Virus record (IMG/VR): IMGVR_UViG_3300008448_000214
Location: 1 to 40,866 of that record
DNA: 40,866 nucleotides
Source: a virus
Strand: one strand, 5' to 3'
A program made the position numbers and the translations under genes. The notes beneath the pieces are model-generated. The model was not told the DNA's origin. It worked only from the letters and a program-made list of their open reading frames with translations, and made no database searches. Shown here in pieces: positions 1 to 7,635 of this stretch. Each line of letters begins with the position of its first letter. Position 1 is the stretch's first letter.

Positions 1-33
1 GAAGGCTGAGTCCTCTCCCAGGAGAACACCCGC
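1..33 (-). tRNA. tRNA-Gly, 5' part only (anticodon probably UCC)
   Basis: The minus strand from position 33 reads GCGGGTG, a typical tRNA-Gly acceptor strand. A D-arm-like segment and a 5' anticodon-stem strand TCAGC follow, and the loop begins CTTC. These line up with T4 tRNA-Gly(UCC), whose anticodon loop is CTTCCAA. The window ends inside the anticodon loop, so the third anticodon base and the 3' half are not visible. It follows tRNA-Asp by six bases in the same transcript. Confidence 0.6.
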
Positions 34-39
34 AAAATT

Positions 40-114
40 TGGCGACCCGTAGGGGAATCGAACCCCTATCCCCTGATAGACAGTCAAGGATAATAACCAC
101 TATAAGAACGGGCC
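40..114 (-). tRNA. tRNA-Asp(GTC)
   Basis: A full cloverleaf can be folded. The acceptor GGCCCGT pairs with ACGGGTC (one G-U), followed by discriminator G and an encoded CCA. The anticodon stem CTTGA/TCAGG closes the loop CTGTCTA, giving anticodon GTC. The T arm is AGGGG-TTCGATT-CCCCT. Position 37 would be U rather than the usual purine. It is one of a tandem cluster transcribed leftwards. Confidence 0.88.
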
Positions 115-121
115 AAAAACT

Positions 122-195
122 TGGTGCCTTGTGAAGGAATCGAACCTCCGTCTGATCCTTGTAAGGGACCGGCCCTACCATTAGACGAACAAGGC
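122..195 (-). tRNA. tRNA-Val(TAC)
   Basis: The acceptor strands GCCTTGT and ACAAGGC pair perfectly and are followed by A and an encoded CCA. The anticodon stem GGTCC/GGATC closes the loop CTTACAA, giving anticodon TAC (Val). The T loop is TTCGATT. It lies between an unusual hairpin spacer (206-240) and tRNA-Asp. Confidence 0.9.
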
Positions 196-205
196 GAAAT
201 AGTAA

Positions 206-240
206 CCTTCCTGGTGCGCTTCTATGAGAGGCGTGGAAGG
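206..240 (-). ncRNA. structured spacer hairpin between tRNA genes
   Basis: The 57-nt spacer between tRNA-Gln and tRNA-Val holds a near-perfect inverted repeat. The outer stem is CCTTCC/GGAAGG, the inner stem CGCTTC/GAGGCG (one G-U), and the apical loop is 5 nt. There is an asymmetric internal loop of 5 nt against 1 nt. It has no U-tract, so it is not a standard terminator. It could be a tRNA-processing signal, a decayed tRNA, or a small stable RNA like those in the T4 tRNA cluster. Function unknown. Confidence 0.45.
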
Positions 241-252
241 TTTGTTAAATTT

Positions 253-326
253 TGGCAGGGGATACAAGAATCGAACTTGTACTACTTGAGTCAAAGTCAA
301 GTGTGCTACCACTACACAAATCCCCA
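253..326 (-). tRNA. tRNA-Gln(TTG)
   Basis: The acceptor TGGGGAT pairs with ATCCCCT except for an open 1-72 position. Discriminator G and an encoded CCA follow. A weak first pair and G73 are typical of tRNA-Gln. The anticodon stem CTTGA/TCAAG closes the loop CTTTGAC, giving anticodon TTG. The T arm is ACAAG-TTCGATT-CTTGT. Confidence 0.9.
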
Positions 327-333
327 ACAAAAC

Positions 334-407
334 TGGCTACCCTGCACGGGCTCGAACCGCGACCAAGAGTTTTGGAGACTCGTATGCTGCCATTACACTA
401 CAGGGTA
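334..407 (-). tRNA. tRNA-Trp(CCA)
   Basis: The acceptor TACCCTG/CAGGGTA pairs perfectly and is followed by G73 and an encoded CCA. The loop CTCCAAA gives anticodon CCA (Trp). The anticodon stem has four good pairs and an outer C-T mismatch. G73 fits tryptophan identity. T4 itself carries no tRNA-Trp, so this cluster is not a simple copy of the T4 set. Confidence 0.85.
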
Positions 408-478
408 ACTACCATATAGGAACACACTCCCCGGCTGAACCTAGGACACCGTTTGTGCATTAGGAATGTGTTTTTATA

Positions 479-554
479 TGGTACACCGTACGGGAATCGA
501 ACCCGTCTTTCCGCCTTGAAAGGGCAGCGTCCTTAACCGATAGACGAACGGTGC
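479..554 (-). tRNA. tRNA-Glu(TTC)
   Basis: The acceptor GCACCGT pairs with ACGGTGT (one G-U). Discriminator A and an encoded CCA follow. The anticodon stem CTGCC/GGCGG closes the loop CTTTCAA, giving anticodon TTC. The T arm is ACGGG-TTCGATT-CCCGT. It is the first tRNA after the promoter at 604-632. The 71 nt between it and tRNA-Trp (408-478) show no further cloverleaf. Confidence 0.9.
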
Positions 555-603
555 ATTATGGTGCCAAATTGTTAATGAGCGTTTGTTTCAACAACAGAAG
601 TAC

Positions 604-632
604 ATTGTAACACAGATCCAACATAAAGTCAA
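604..632 (-). promoter_or_regulatory. sigma70-like promoter of the tRNA cluster
   Basis: On the minus strand GTTGACT (-35 hexamer TTGACT at 627-632) is followed by a 17-nt spacer and TACAAT (604-609). It lies just downstream of a terminator and about 50 nt upstream of tRNA-Glu, so it should drive the tRNA operon alone. Six other sites in the window share the GTTGACT-N17 layout. Confidence 0.85.
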
Positions 633-655
633 CAGTTTTGTAACCCGTTGATATA

Positions 656-690
656 AAACAAAAAACCCCAAGTCTTTCGATCTTGGGGTT
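656..690 (-). terminator. intrinsic terminator between the gp41 operon and the tRNAs
   Basis: The stem CCCCAAG/CTTGGGG (666-672 with 682-688), extended by two A-T pairs, has a 9-nt loop. On the minus strand it is followed by a run of T. The plus-strand side is only moderately T-rich, so the main direction is leftward. It ends the gp43-gp41 transcription unit before the tRNA promoter. Confidence 0.85.
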
Positions 691-718
691 CTTGTTTAAC
701 TGCTATTTACTCTTACTT

Positions 719-826
719 CTACAAGAACCCCTCCGAACTCCAATCATTTCCAAGGCATACACGGAAAGCTGGCTCATAGGCTGTGCCATTTTTCTGTGTT
801 GACGGAATTAAGGATATTCTTTGCAT
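719..826 (-). CDS. small ORF, 35 aa, unknown (candidate)
   Basis: An ATG at 826 is preceded by AGGA with a 7-nt spacing and opens a 35-codon frame ending in TAG. It begins MQRISLIPST and ends NDWSSEGFL. It occupies most of the space between the metalloprotease stop and the terminator at 656-690, which favours a real last gene of the operon. I recognise no family, membrane segment or motif. The call rests only on the ribosome-binding site and position. Confidence 0.35.
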   Translation of the reverse strand: MQRISLIPSTQKNGTAYEPAFRVCLGNDWSSEGFL

Positions 827-874
827 TATGGTTCCTGTTAAATTTTGTACTGCTTTAGTATATATCTATCTTTT

Positions 875-1324
875 TCAGATTTTCAATGGATGACAAGAAA
901 TATTTTTTGATGCATCAAGGAATCTTAAGTATAAGCCAATATCGTTTGCGTAAGCCTCTTTCTCCCAAGGTTGCTTTCGATACTCAGTGTCCTCGTTTAT
1001 TTCCTTACCTTTCCAGTATGTAAGACACTGGGACAATTCACCTTTTGCAAATTGCTTGACATGGATCATTTCGTGAGCAAGGGTGGCAATTGGATCTTCA
1101 CCGTATGGACTTATTGTCAAAACAAAATTACGAGGTACTCCTTGCTTGTTATGCTGTGTAGCATGACACATACCATAACAATCTTTCATTCTCTTCATTT
1201 TGATAGTAAGTGTAATGTTACGAGTGAGGTTTCTGTGCATCAGTTTGCTAGCATAGTATGTTACAGCTTCGTCTATCAGAACTTTCAATCTTTTGTTTCT
1301 ACAGTTCTTGATACGTATATTCAT
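875..1324 (-). CDS. SprT-like zinc metalloprotease
   Basis: This 149-aa protein carries the gluzincin-type motif HEMIH at residues 84-88 (LAHEMIHVKQ). A downstream WEKEAYAND segment (about 120-128) could supply the third zinc ligand. The basic N-terminus and size resemble the short SprT/Wss1-like metallopeptidases common in phages. Its substrate is unknown. I chose ATG 1324 over an in-frame codon at 1369 because AGGAGGAGC sits directly before it. The gene follows gp41 and a small membrane-protein gene, so it is probably expressed with replication genes. A role in removing proteins from DNA is possible by family analogy but is not shown here. Confidence 0.75.
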   Translation of the reverse strand: MNIRIKNCRNKRLKVLIDEAVTYYASKLMHRNLTRNITLTIKMKRMKDCYGMCHATQHNKQGVPRNFVLTISPYGEDPIATLAHEMIHVKQFAKGELSQCLTYWKGKEINEDTEYRKQPWEKEAYANDIGLYLRFLDASKNISCHPLKI

Positions 1325-1331
1325 GCTCCTC

Positions 1332-1508
1332 CTATTCGCCTGGTGTTTCTTCCTTCTCTTCTGGTACACTATTCAACAAATCGAGCAGCTGTTCAGGAAT
1401 AAACAATATATCTACTACCCATGCCAAAAGGTGTGTGCTTGTAGACATGACAACAGCTATAGGTACCAATACACACAAACCAAAAAAGTTGAACAATAAT
1501 TTTGTCAA
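1332..1508 (-). CDS. small membrane protein, 58 aa, TTG start
   Basis: A frame opens with TTG at 1508, overlapping the gp41 stop (TTGA). It is preceded by GAGGA at a 6-nt spacing and closes with TAG at 1332. Residues 4-20 (LLFNFFGLCVLVPIAVV) form one hydrophobic segment. A second semi-hydrophobic stretch and an acidic tail (PEEKEETPGE) follow. The stop lies just before the ribosome-binding site of the metalloprotease. An internal ATG at 1448 has no ribosome-binding site, so TTG is preferred. The function is unknown. It could be a one- or two-pass inner-membrane protein made by coupling to gp41. Confidence 0.55.
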   Translation of the reverse strand: MTKLLFNFFGLCVLVPIAVVMSTSTHLLAWVVDILFIPEQLLDLLNSVPEEKEETPGE

Positions 1509-2884
1509 TTAAAATCCTCGAACATCTGCTTCTTGTCAAACTTCATCTTACTACCTGAAGGAGTAGAATCAAAAGCAGGACCGTCTACTAGGTTGTATTG
1601 AGAAGATTGTTCAGTATTAAACAGTCTCATCTTAGCCCTATCAATACCTACAATAAATCTTCGGTTCTTGTTTGGATCACTATACCGACTCTTCAACTGC
1701 TTGACCATAATCTGATTCATGTCTGATAGCTCTTCAGTAGAAATTAGAGCAAACATCAAATCAGCTGTTGCTGGCAAGCCAAAACTTTCACTTGTATCTT
1801 CAAGACCGACATCAGAACTTGTAAATCCAGATCGTGTAGTCTGTGTAGCTGAAACAATAGGAACATTGCACTCCACAGCCAGACCTCTCAACTCTTCTGC
1901 AATAGATTTAATGTAGGTATACGAATTGACCGAACCACTAAACTTCAAGCGTGAGGACATGCAAATATTTAGGTAGTCAATGTAAATGATATCCGGATGG
2001 AACTTCTTTTTCGTCTTTAACTCGTTGATTAGGTGTCTAAAATTATTTGCCCCAGCAGAAGCTGTTGGGTATTCCTTAATGATTAGCTTGCCTTTGGCCT
2101 TTTCTTTCACCCTGGACATCTTTAGGTCATAAGATTCTTTTGGAAGCATTGCCAATTCGTCTACAGCAACATTCAACAAGTTAGCATCAATTCGTTCTGC
2201 AATTCGTTCTTCGGCCATTTCCAAAGTGATATACAAAACATTCTTACCAATCATTAGGTTACTTGCAGCACAATGACACATGAACAAAGACTTACCGACA
2301 CCAGTTCCAGCCAAAGCAATGTTTAAAGTCTTCTTTGTTAAACCACCTTTTGTGATCAAGTTAAAGAACTCAAGATCAAAAGGAATTCTTTCTTCTACTT
2401 TATGGTAGCTCTTGTATCGAGCCTCACTATCGTCCAAGAAGTCGTGACCAATATGATCATCAAAAGTAACTGCTAGTGCATCAGTCAAAAGCTGTGGAAT
2501 AGCACCTTTATCATTCTTCTGGTCCTTACCATCCAGGATCTGAATTGAACCGTGTATAGCATTGTATATTGCTTTATCTTGACAGAATTTCTCTGTCTGA
2601 TCAACCAGCCAATCCAAATCTTTGGTTGGCTCAAAAGACCAACCGTTGATCGTTTCTTTTAGACTCTTGCACGAATCATCACTAATACCTTTCAACAAAT
2701 CACATTCAATCAACAAAGCCTCACGAGAAGGAACATTGTTGTAGCTGGTGATGAAGTTAGTGATCAAACCAAACAGGTTCTTGTCCATCTGATCACTAAA
2801 GTATTCCTTCTTCATAAAAGGAATTACTTTCCTTACATACTGTTCATTCGATGCAAGGTTCTCAAGTATTAAATTATCAATCAT
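1505..2884 (-). CDS. 41: gp41 replicative DNA helicase
   Basis: A 459-aa DnaB-family helicase that unwinds the fork for gp43 and activates primase in T4-like replisomes. The Walker A motif AGTGVGKS is at residues 192-199. The DnaB-like Walker B region is around IIYIDYLNICMS, and the SATQTTRSG sensor region follows. The N-terminal half resembles the DnaB collar domain. The start ATG overlaps the uvsX stop (ATGA), so the two are translationally coupled. Length is close to T4 gp41 (475 aa). No gp61 primase gene is in the window. Confidence 0.95.
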   Translation of the reverse strand: MIDNLILENLASNEQYVRKVIPFMKKEYFSDQMDKNLFGLITNFITSYNNVPSREALLIECDLLKGISDDSCKSLKETINGWSFEPTKDLDWLVDQTEKFCQDKAIYNAIHGSIQILDGKDQKNDKGAIPQLLTDALAVTFDDHIGHDFLDDSEARYKSYHKVEERIPFDLEFFNLITKGGLTKKTLNIALAGTGVGKSLFMCHCAASNLMIGKNVLYITLEMAEERIAERIDANLLNVAVDELAMLPKESYDLKMSRVKEKAKGKLIIKEYPTASAGANNFRHLINELKTKKKFHPDIIYIDYLNICMSSRLKFSGSVNSYTYIKSIAEELRGLAVECNVPIVSATQTTRSGFTSSDVGLEDTSESFGLPATADLMFALISTEELSDMNQIMVKQLKSRYSDPNKNRRFIVGIDRAKMRLFNTEQSSQYNLVDGPAFDSTPSGSKMKFDKKQMFEDFN

Positions 2885-3933
2885 TCTACAGTAACTTCCT
2901 CTTCATCATGTTCGCTATCATATTGACCATACTTAAACTCTTTTGCAACAGCTTGTTCTATTTGCTGCAATACTTCCTCGGTGTAGTATAGTTCTGGATG
3001 AGTGTTGATCTCTTTACCGAACACCTTCTTGCCATCTGGGAGTTCGTAACGCGTCGAGACCTTTTTAAACACCCCGTACTTTTCTGCAATGTCCAATAGA
3101 CCATAGTAACGATCTAGACCTTTGGAGTAAGTAAGTAGCACACCTGCTTGCTGGTTTTCTTTTGATAGTCTTGACTTGAACATCTTGACTTTGATGACGT
3201 TGCCAACGACATCATCACCATCTTTTTCTTTCTTTTTTGAGAGCATTGCAATAGTGCTGGCAGCGTACTTGAGTCCTGTTCCCCCACCAATTTCTTTTGT
3301 CGGTACATATGATCCCACCATTTCATAGACATGGTTAGTAACAAGCAAAGGAATCTTTACCTTTGCCAACTTGAGGGTCAATACTCGGAAAGCAGCTTTG
3401 ATCATCTGTGCTTTCGTCATATCACGTGTTTCTTTCCCCTCCAAGGAATCTTCCATCTCCTTTGTAGTCGATAGAAGCCCAAGACTGTCAAGAACAAACA
3501 TCATCTTAGGACGTTTGTCTTCTGGTTGTTTCTCATATGCTTCGATCATGCGCAATGCATGGTTCTTAAATTTCTGAATCGTGTCTGGTTCTGATACAAT
3601 AACTCGTTGCGTATCAATACCACGTTCTTCCATCATCGATTTCGTTACAGCTGCTTCTGTGTCATAGTACACAACACAATTTGTATCGTTTTGTTCCAAG
3701 AAGTTCTTTACAACACCTAGAACGAAGAATGTTTTACCTGTTGCAGATTCTCCTGCAAAAGCTGTTACCTTGTTATCAGGAACACCACCATAAATTGATC
3801 CTGACAAAACAGCATTCAACATATAACTACCAGTATCAATAAATCCACCAAACTCTGCACTACCAAGACCATCTGCTACAATCGATGTGTCTTCATCTTT
3901 AATCTGTTCAACCAACTGTCTCAAAAAACTCAT
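2881..3933 (-). CDS. uvsX: UvsX RecA-like recombinase
   Basis: A 350-aa RecA/Rad51-family strand-exchange protein that drives recombination-dependent replication. Walker A GESATGKT is at residues 61-68. The Walker B segment MMFVLDSLG and the NHVYEMVG/GGGTGLKYAAS loop (L2 region) are in the expected order. An acidic C-terminal tail (EHDEEEVTVE) matches the autoregulatory tails of RecA-like proteins. The start has AAGGAG upstream. It is coupled to gp41 by an ATGA overlap, and its mediator UvsY is encoded at 25414-25848. Confidence 0.95.
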   Translation of the reverse strand: MSFLRQLVEQIKDEDTSIVADGLGSAEFGGFIDTGSYMLNAVLSGSIYGGVPDNKVTAFAGESATGKTFFVLGVVKNFLEQNDTNCVVYYDTEAAVTKSMMEERGIDTQRVIVSEPDTIQKFKNHALRMIEAYEKQPEDKRPKMMFVLDSLGLLSTTKEMEDSLEGKETRDMTKAQMIKAAFRVLTLKLAKVKIPLLVTNHVYEMVGSYVPTKEIGGGTGLKYAASTIAMLSKKKEKDGDDVVGNVIKVKMFKSRLSKENQQAGVLLTYSKGLDRYYGLLDIAEKYGVFKKVSTRYELPDGKKVFGKEINTHPELYYTEEVLQQIEQAVAKEFKYGQYDSEHDEEEVTVE

Positions 3934-3942
3934 ACATTCTCC

Positions 3943-4716
3943 TTACATTTTGTGAACGGAACTTTCATTAATCTCTATTGTACCTCTTTTTCTTTTACTT
4001 TTCAACTCTTTTAATTTTGATGTCCAATGTTCTTGGATTTTCTCTTCGTCTTCTTTTGATCTCATACCATGACTAGCTGCTAACAACAAAGCAAGAGCAA
4101 GAGGATCAAACACCATCACAATAAGAATGATTACAAACCTAACAGCTGAACCAAGAGTGTGTTCATCTGTCTTTCCATATACCAACTCGGCAACATACTT
4201 TAATGGACCTACTTCAGCATTGAGCTTGTTTTCCTCTTGTAGTAAAGGTAACTTATCATTAGTCAGCTGAACAATCTTGTCTTGCGTTACTTGTATGTCC
4301 TTTTCAAATCTTCTAATAGGACCATTGTATTTGCTAGCCTGGTCAAGCAAAGTTGCAAGTCTTTGTTTCTCTATTGATATCTGTTGATTGATAGTTTCAA
4401 GCTGAACAGTCGTTGCTCCAGCTGTCGTTGTAAGATCGGTATGAGCTTTTGATAGGAAACCAAAAGTACCTAACGATGTGATAAGAGACAAAACAATAAT
4501 TGCACAAACCAAATACCACTTGATAATCACAGGAGCAGTTTTCCAATTCTGTTGCAACCAAGAAGTACCAACAACCTTTGCTGCTTCAATACTTGTACCC
4601 ATTACAACTACTGGCCAAAATGCAGCTGCAAAGATTGTGGTCAATCCAATAACAGAATAGTAGGCCGCTACCCCTGAAATAACAAGGGCAACAAACAACA
4701 CGATGTAATTAATCAT
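3943..4716 (-). CDS. membrane protein with central coiled coil
   Basis: 257 aa. Hydrophobic segments lie at about residues 4-22, 24-40 and 64-88, then again at 191-215. Between them, residues 105-170 form a Glu/Gln/Lys-rich heptad-like region, and the C-terminus is strongly basic. This matches the 'coil-containing protein' seen beside uvsX in marine T4-like phages. Function is unknown; an envelope-anchored scaffold is conceivable. Its ATG overlaps the stop of the preceding gene (ATGA). There is no signal-peptidase-type cleavage site. Confidence 0.7.
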   Translation of the reverse strand: MINYIVLFVALVISGVAAYYSVIGLTTIFAAAFWPVVVMGTSIEAAKVVGTSWLQQNWKTAPVIIKWYLVCAIIVLSLITSLGTFGFLSKAHTDLTTTAGATTVQLETINQQISIEKQRLATLLDQASKYNGPIRRFEKDIQVTQDKIVQLTNDKLPLLQEENKLNAEVGPLKYVAELVYGKTDEHTLGSAVRFVIILIVMVFDPLALALLLAASHGMRSKEDEEKIQEHWTSKLKELKSKRKRGTIEINESSVHKM

Positions 4717-5012
4717 TGTACTATTTTATCAACCTTGGCAATGAACTCTTTGATCTTCTCTGCCCTGTTTGGCCATAGAATGTATTCTTTTTCAGGGTTC
4801 TTTTGAAGATTGATCAATAAAGGCATAATCAACTGATACAAAGCACCCAGCTTTTCTTCATAAGTCTCAACAACCTGTTGTTTGTGCTGGGCTGTTTGTT
4901 GCAATGTTTGTTGCAACTGCTTTTCATGTTGTTTTAGTTCTTCTTCACTAACAGCGGAAAAACCATAGTCATCAAAAGCATCATCTAGTGATATCTGATA
5001 TTTTGGTTTCAT
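4713..5012 (-). CDS. conserved T4-like phage protein, 99 aa, unknown
   Basis: The start is ATG 5012, overlapping the gp43 stop (GTATGA); the longer in-frame opening lies inside gp43. The N-terminus MKPKYQISLDDAFDDYGF is acidic. A Gln-rich helical stretch follows, then the segment NPEKEYILWPNRAEKIKEF, which I recall as conserved in other environmental T4-like phages. No enzymatic motif is visible. Tight coupling to DNA polymerase suggests a replication-linked role, which is inference only. Confidence 0.65.
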   Translation of the reverse strand: MKPKYQISLDDAFDDYGFSAVSEEELKQHEKQLQQTLQQTAQHKQQVVETYEEKLGALYQLIMPLLINLQKNPEKEYILWPNRAEKIKEFIAKVDKIVQ

Positions 5013-7555
5013 ACAAAATAGTCCTCTAGTGAAGAATGCTTTTCTGCTTTCCAACCAATAGCGGTAAGGATAGTCTTAACAGGTTCTAGAAAAGCTTTCT
5101 CAAACTGTTTGTCGTAATCTATATAGGCATCCATTTTAAACTCACTTGGTAGTCTCGATTGAACAGCTAGTACATTTTGTTGAATAGGATTAGGTGTCTT
5201 CATGTAACAGAATCTAATCTTGTCACCACTAACAATGAACGGATACTTCAACTCTAGCTTGTTCTTCTTTACAAGGAAGTTATACATCAAAGCTCCTCGT
5301 ACATGGATAGGACAACCAGACTTGAATCCGTTACCTTGTACCCACTTGTTTAGACCTTGCACACTTCTTGGAAAAGACACTTCCTCGAATGGTAGACCAA
5401 AGAACTTTTCCTTAAAGTTAGCAATAAAGTCTATTGCAGCTTGCTCGTCCTCACTCATAATAACTCCAAGAACCTTCTTAAAGTTCTCTCGGCATATTGC
5501 TGGTGTCGATGATCGAATAGCTTCAATTCCCTGCATCTTCAACTTAGGCTCTTTATATTGAACACCTTCGTTGTTATACACATTGAGAATGTAATGCTTC
5601 TTACCAGTCCAGATTCCCTTATCAGCAATTGCTTCTCGCTTCATAATCATCTTTTGCTGATATGCATTAACATGATATGCAAGCTCTTCGTAAGCCTTAT
5701 CGATAACAGGTTGGAATACTGTCTCGTTATGCTTGTCTAGTGTACCAACAAAGTCTTCCGAGTCTGGAAGAAACTTCTCAACATAGTTTTGAAGATCAAG
5801 ATACATTGAGTCAGTATCACAAGCAATTACATAATCAGAGTTAGTATCCAGCTTTTCGTTAAGGAAAGCATTCATCTTCATCTCAACCCAACGAATAGCC
5901 AACTGGCCAGACAATGTAATTGACTCCGCATACTTACGATCATACCAACGGAAATGCTTGTTACCAAGAGCACCGTAAGCACTGTTCATCTGAATCTTCT
6001 TAGCCTGCTGCATGTTCTGACACTGAGCAATTTCATTTCTAAGCTCAATGGTAGGTGACACCTCGTACTTTTTCTTTGCTTCGATCATTCTGCTTTTCCA
6101 AACAACCCGATCGTTATACATCTTCTCCATCAGCTTAGGCAAGAAACCTTGATACTGTTTTGTAAACATACAACCTGTTCCACAAAACGTAACATTATCC
6201 CCAACAAGTTTATTGTGAAGTTTCTCGTTAGCAAACCTTGTCTCAATTAGCTTTGTAACCTCGACCCCACCAATCTGACCAACATAAGTGTCTGGTGAAA
6301 TGTTATACTGCATGATAATATGAGGATACAGACTATTCAAGTCGTATGACATTACCCAGTTATGCAATCCCACTTGAGGATCTTTTACATAAGCTCCTTG
6401 AATTTGTCCTTCTGGTTCTTCATCATCGTCCACTTCAATATCTCGAGATCTTGAAGCAAATGGAACAACAATACCTTGCTTTCTCAAGTAGTTGTGAATG
6501 ATCACGTCCCAAATTCTCACCGTGGTCATTGTTTCGATCAAGTTTACTTTCGAGTCATATGCAAGAGCATACACTTGCTCAAGCAGCTTCATCTTCTCTT
6601 CTAGCATGCAGACAAGTTCAACGTCCTTGATGTTATAATTGATGAAGTTCTGGTAATCTTTTTTATAGAATTCATCCAAGGTTTCATAACCAAGAGAAAA
6701 GTAATCTAACTTCTTTTCACCAAGCTCCATGAATGCAATATGGTCCAGCTTGTACGACTCTTGAGGAGTGTACGAAAACTTTTTATACAAAGCCAGGTAG
6801 TCAAGGACATTAATACCAGCAGGATGCTCTAGCTTCTCTGGTGCATCCAAGAACATACTCATTACCCATCGAGCATTCTTGAAACCAAACGGTGATAGCT
6901 TGTCCTCTTCACCCTCTCCAAGCACCCTTGCAATTCGTTTCATAAGGTATGGAATGTCAAAGTATTCTACGTTCCACCCAGTTACAACATCAGGGGCATA
7001 TCGTTTAGAATTCCATACAATGAGGAACTTCTGTAAGAGATCTTCCTCATTCTTACACTTGATGTAAGTAACATTAGGATCTTCTGTTTCGTATGGACGA
7101 CATCCAAATACTACAAACTCTTTGTTCTTCTTGATTGTAATAGCAATGACTTCTTTGTCTGCTGTTTCTTGGTTAGGGAATCCCCCTTCCGAGTCAGTCT
7201 CAATATCCAGTACTACCAACGATATTTGATCTACGGAATATTTAATATCTTCAGGGTACAAGTCGTTTATCAGACAATGTACCAACTCAAATTCTTTATG
7301 ACCAAGACCAAACACCTTAGCGTTTGAAATGGAACCGTACTCTTCAAGAAATGCTTTGAACTTCTTTTGTGAAGGGAAAGTCTTTTTCTTCACAGGTATT
7401 CCCTCCAATGTTTTTAGCTTGGAAGGTTCTTGTGTAGGGATGAAGCAATAAGGCTCACAAGCAAGGGTTGTATTGAACCTCTTACCGTCTTCGTAGCCTT
7501 TGATATGGAACTGATTAGTCTTTTCGTTTAGACTAACATTAGTATAAAAACGCAT
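5009..7555 (-). CDS. 43: gp43 family B DNA polymerase with proofreading exonuclease
   Basis: 848 aa against 898 in T4. Exonuclease motif I is LDIET (D117, E119), motif II GWNVEYFDIPY (193-203) and motif III YNIKD (307-311). Polymerase motif A is DLNSLYPHI (405-413), motif B KKIQMNSAYGALGN (519-532) and motif C CDTDS (579-583). All catalytic residues are present, so both activities are expected. It is the first gene after the promoter at 7581-7609, with GAGG before the ATG. No intron or split is seen. A C-terminal clamp-binding peptide is likely but not certain. Confidence 0.97.
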   Translation of the reverse strand: MRFYTNVSLNEKTNQFHIKGYEDGKRFNTTLACEPYCFIPTQEPSKLKTLEGIPVKKKTFPSQKKFKAFLEEYGSISNAKVFGLGHKEFELVHCLINDLYPEDIKYSVDQISLVVLDIETDSEGGFPNQETADKEVIAITIKKNKEFVVFGCRPYETEDPNVTYIKCKNEEDLLQKFLIVWNSKRYAPDVVTGWNVEYFDIPYLMKRIARVLGEGEEDKLSPFGFKNARWVMSMFLDAPEKLEHPAGINVLDYLALYKKFSYTPQESYKLDHIAFMELGEKKLDYFSLGYETLDEFYKKDYQNFINYNIKDVELVCMLEEKMKLLEQVYALAYDSKVNLIETMTTVRIWDVIIHNYLRKQGIVVPFASRSRDIEVDDDEEPEGQIQGAYVKDPQVGLHNWVMSYDLNSLYPHIIMQYNISPDTYVGQIGGVEVTKLIETRFANEKLHNKLVGDNVTFCGTGCMFTKQYQGFLPKLMEKMYNDRVVWKSRMIEAKKKYEVSPTIELRNEIAQCQNMQQAKKIQMNSAYGALGNKHFRWYDRKYAESITLSGQLAIRWVEMKMNAFLNEKLDTNSDYVIACDTDSMYLDLQNYVEKFLPDSEDFVGTLDKHNETVFQPVIDKAYEELAYHVNAYQQKMIMKREAIADKGIWTGKKHYILNVYNNEGVQYKEPKLKMQGIEAIRSSTPAICRENFKKVLGVIMSEDEQAAIDFIANFKEKFFGLPFEEVSFPRSVQGLNKWVQGNGFKSGCPIHVRGALMYNFLVKKNKLELKYPFIVSGDKIRFCYMKTPNPIQQNVLAVQSRLPSEFKMDAYIDYDKQFEKAFLEPVKTILTAIGWKAEKHSSLEDYFV

Positions 7556-7580
7556 AGCACCTCACTTTTAACAACCTATC

Positions 7581-7609
7581 ACTATACATAGGCCTCATAC
7601 AATAGTCAA
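7581..7609 (-). promoter_or_regulatory. sigma70-like promoter of the gp43 operon
   Basis: The minus strand shows GTTGACT (-35 at 7604-7609), a 17-nt spacer and TATAGT (7581-7586). It lies between the hsp20-operon terminator and the gp43 ATG, with a leader of about 20 nt. It is one of seven GTTGACT-N17 sites. Confidence 0.9.
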
Positions 7610-7610
7610 C

Positions 7611-7634
7611 AAAAAAGGGCCTTTCGGCCCTTTT
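7611..7634 (-). terminator. intrinsic terminator after the hsp20 unit
   Basis: The stem GGGCC/GGCCC (7617-7621, 7626-7630) has a 4-nt loop and four flanking A-T pairs. It is followed on the minus strand by six T. On the plus strand the tail is TTTTGTT, so it could act in both directions. The stop codon of the 31-aa gene lies 2 nt upstream and the gp43 promoter begins 2 nt downstream, a very compact junction. Confidence 0.92.
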
Positions 7635-7635
7635 G

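Noticed and set aside
121-408. Plus-strand open frame of 95 codons across the tRNA region
   Set aside because: It runs through three complete tRNA genes on the other strand and has no ribosome-binding site.
408-478. A seventh tRNA between tRNA-Trp and tRNA-Glu
   Set aside because: No acceptor pairing or TTCGA-type T loop can be found in this spacer.
1480-1508. TTGACA at the end of gp41 as a promoter
   Set aside because: The 17-nt position reads TTTTGG and no nearby hexamer resembles TATAAT.
3114-3344. Minus-strand 76-codon frame inside uvsX
   Set aside because: It lies wholly within uvsX in another frame, with no ribosome-binding site and an unnatural composition.
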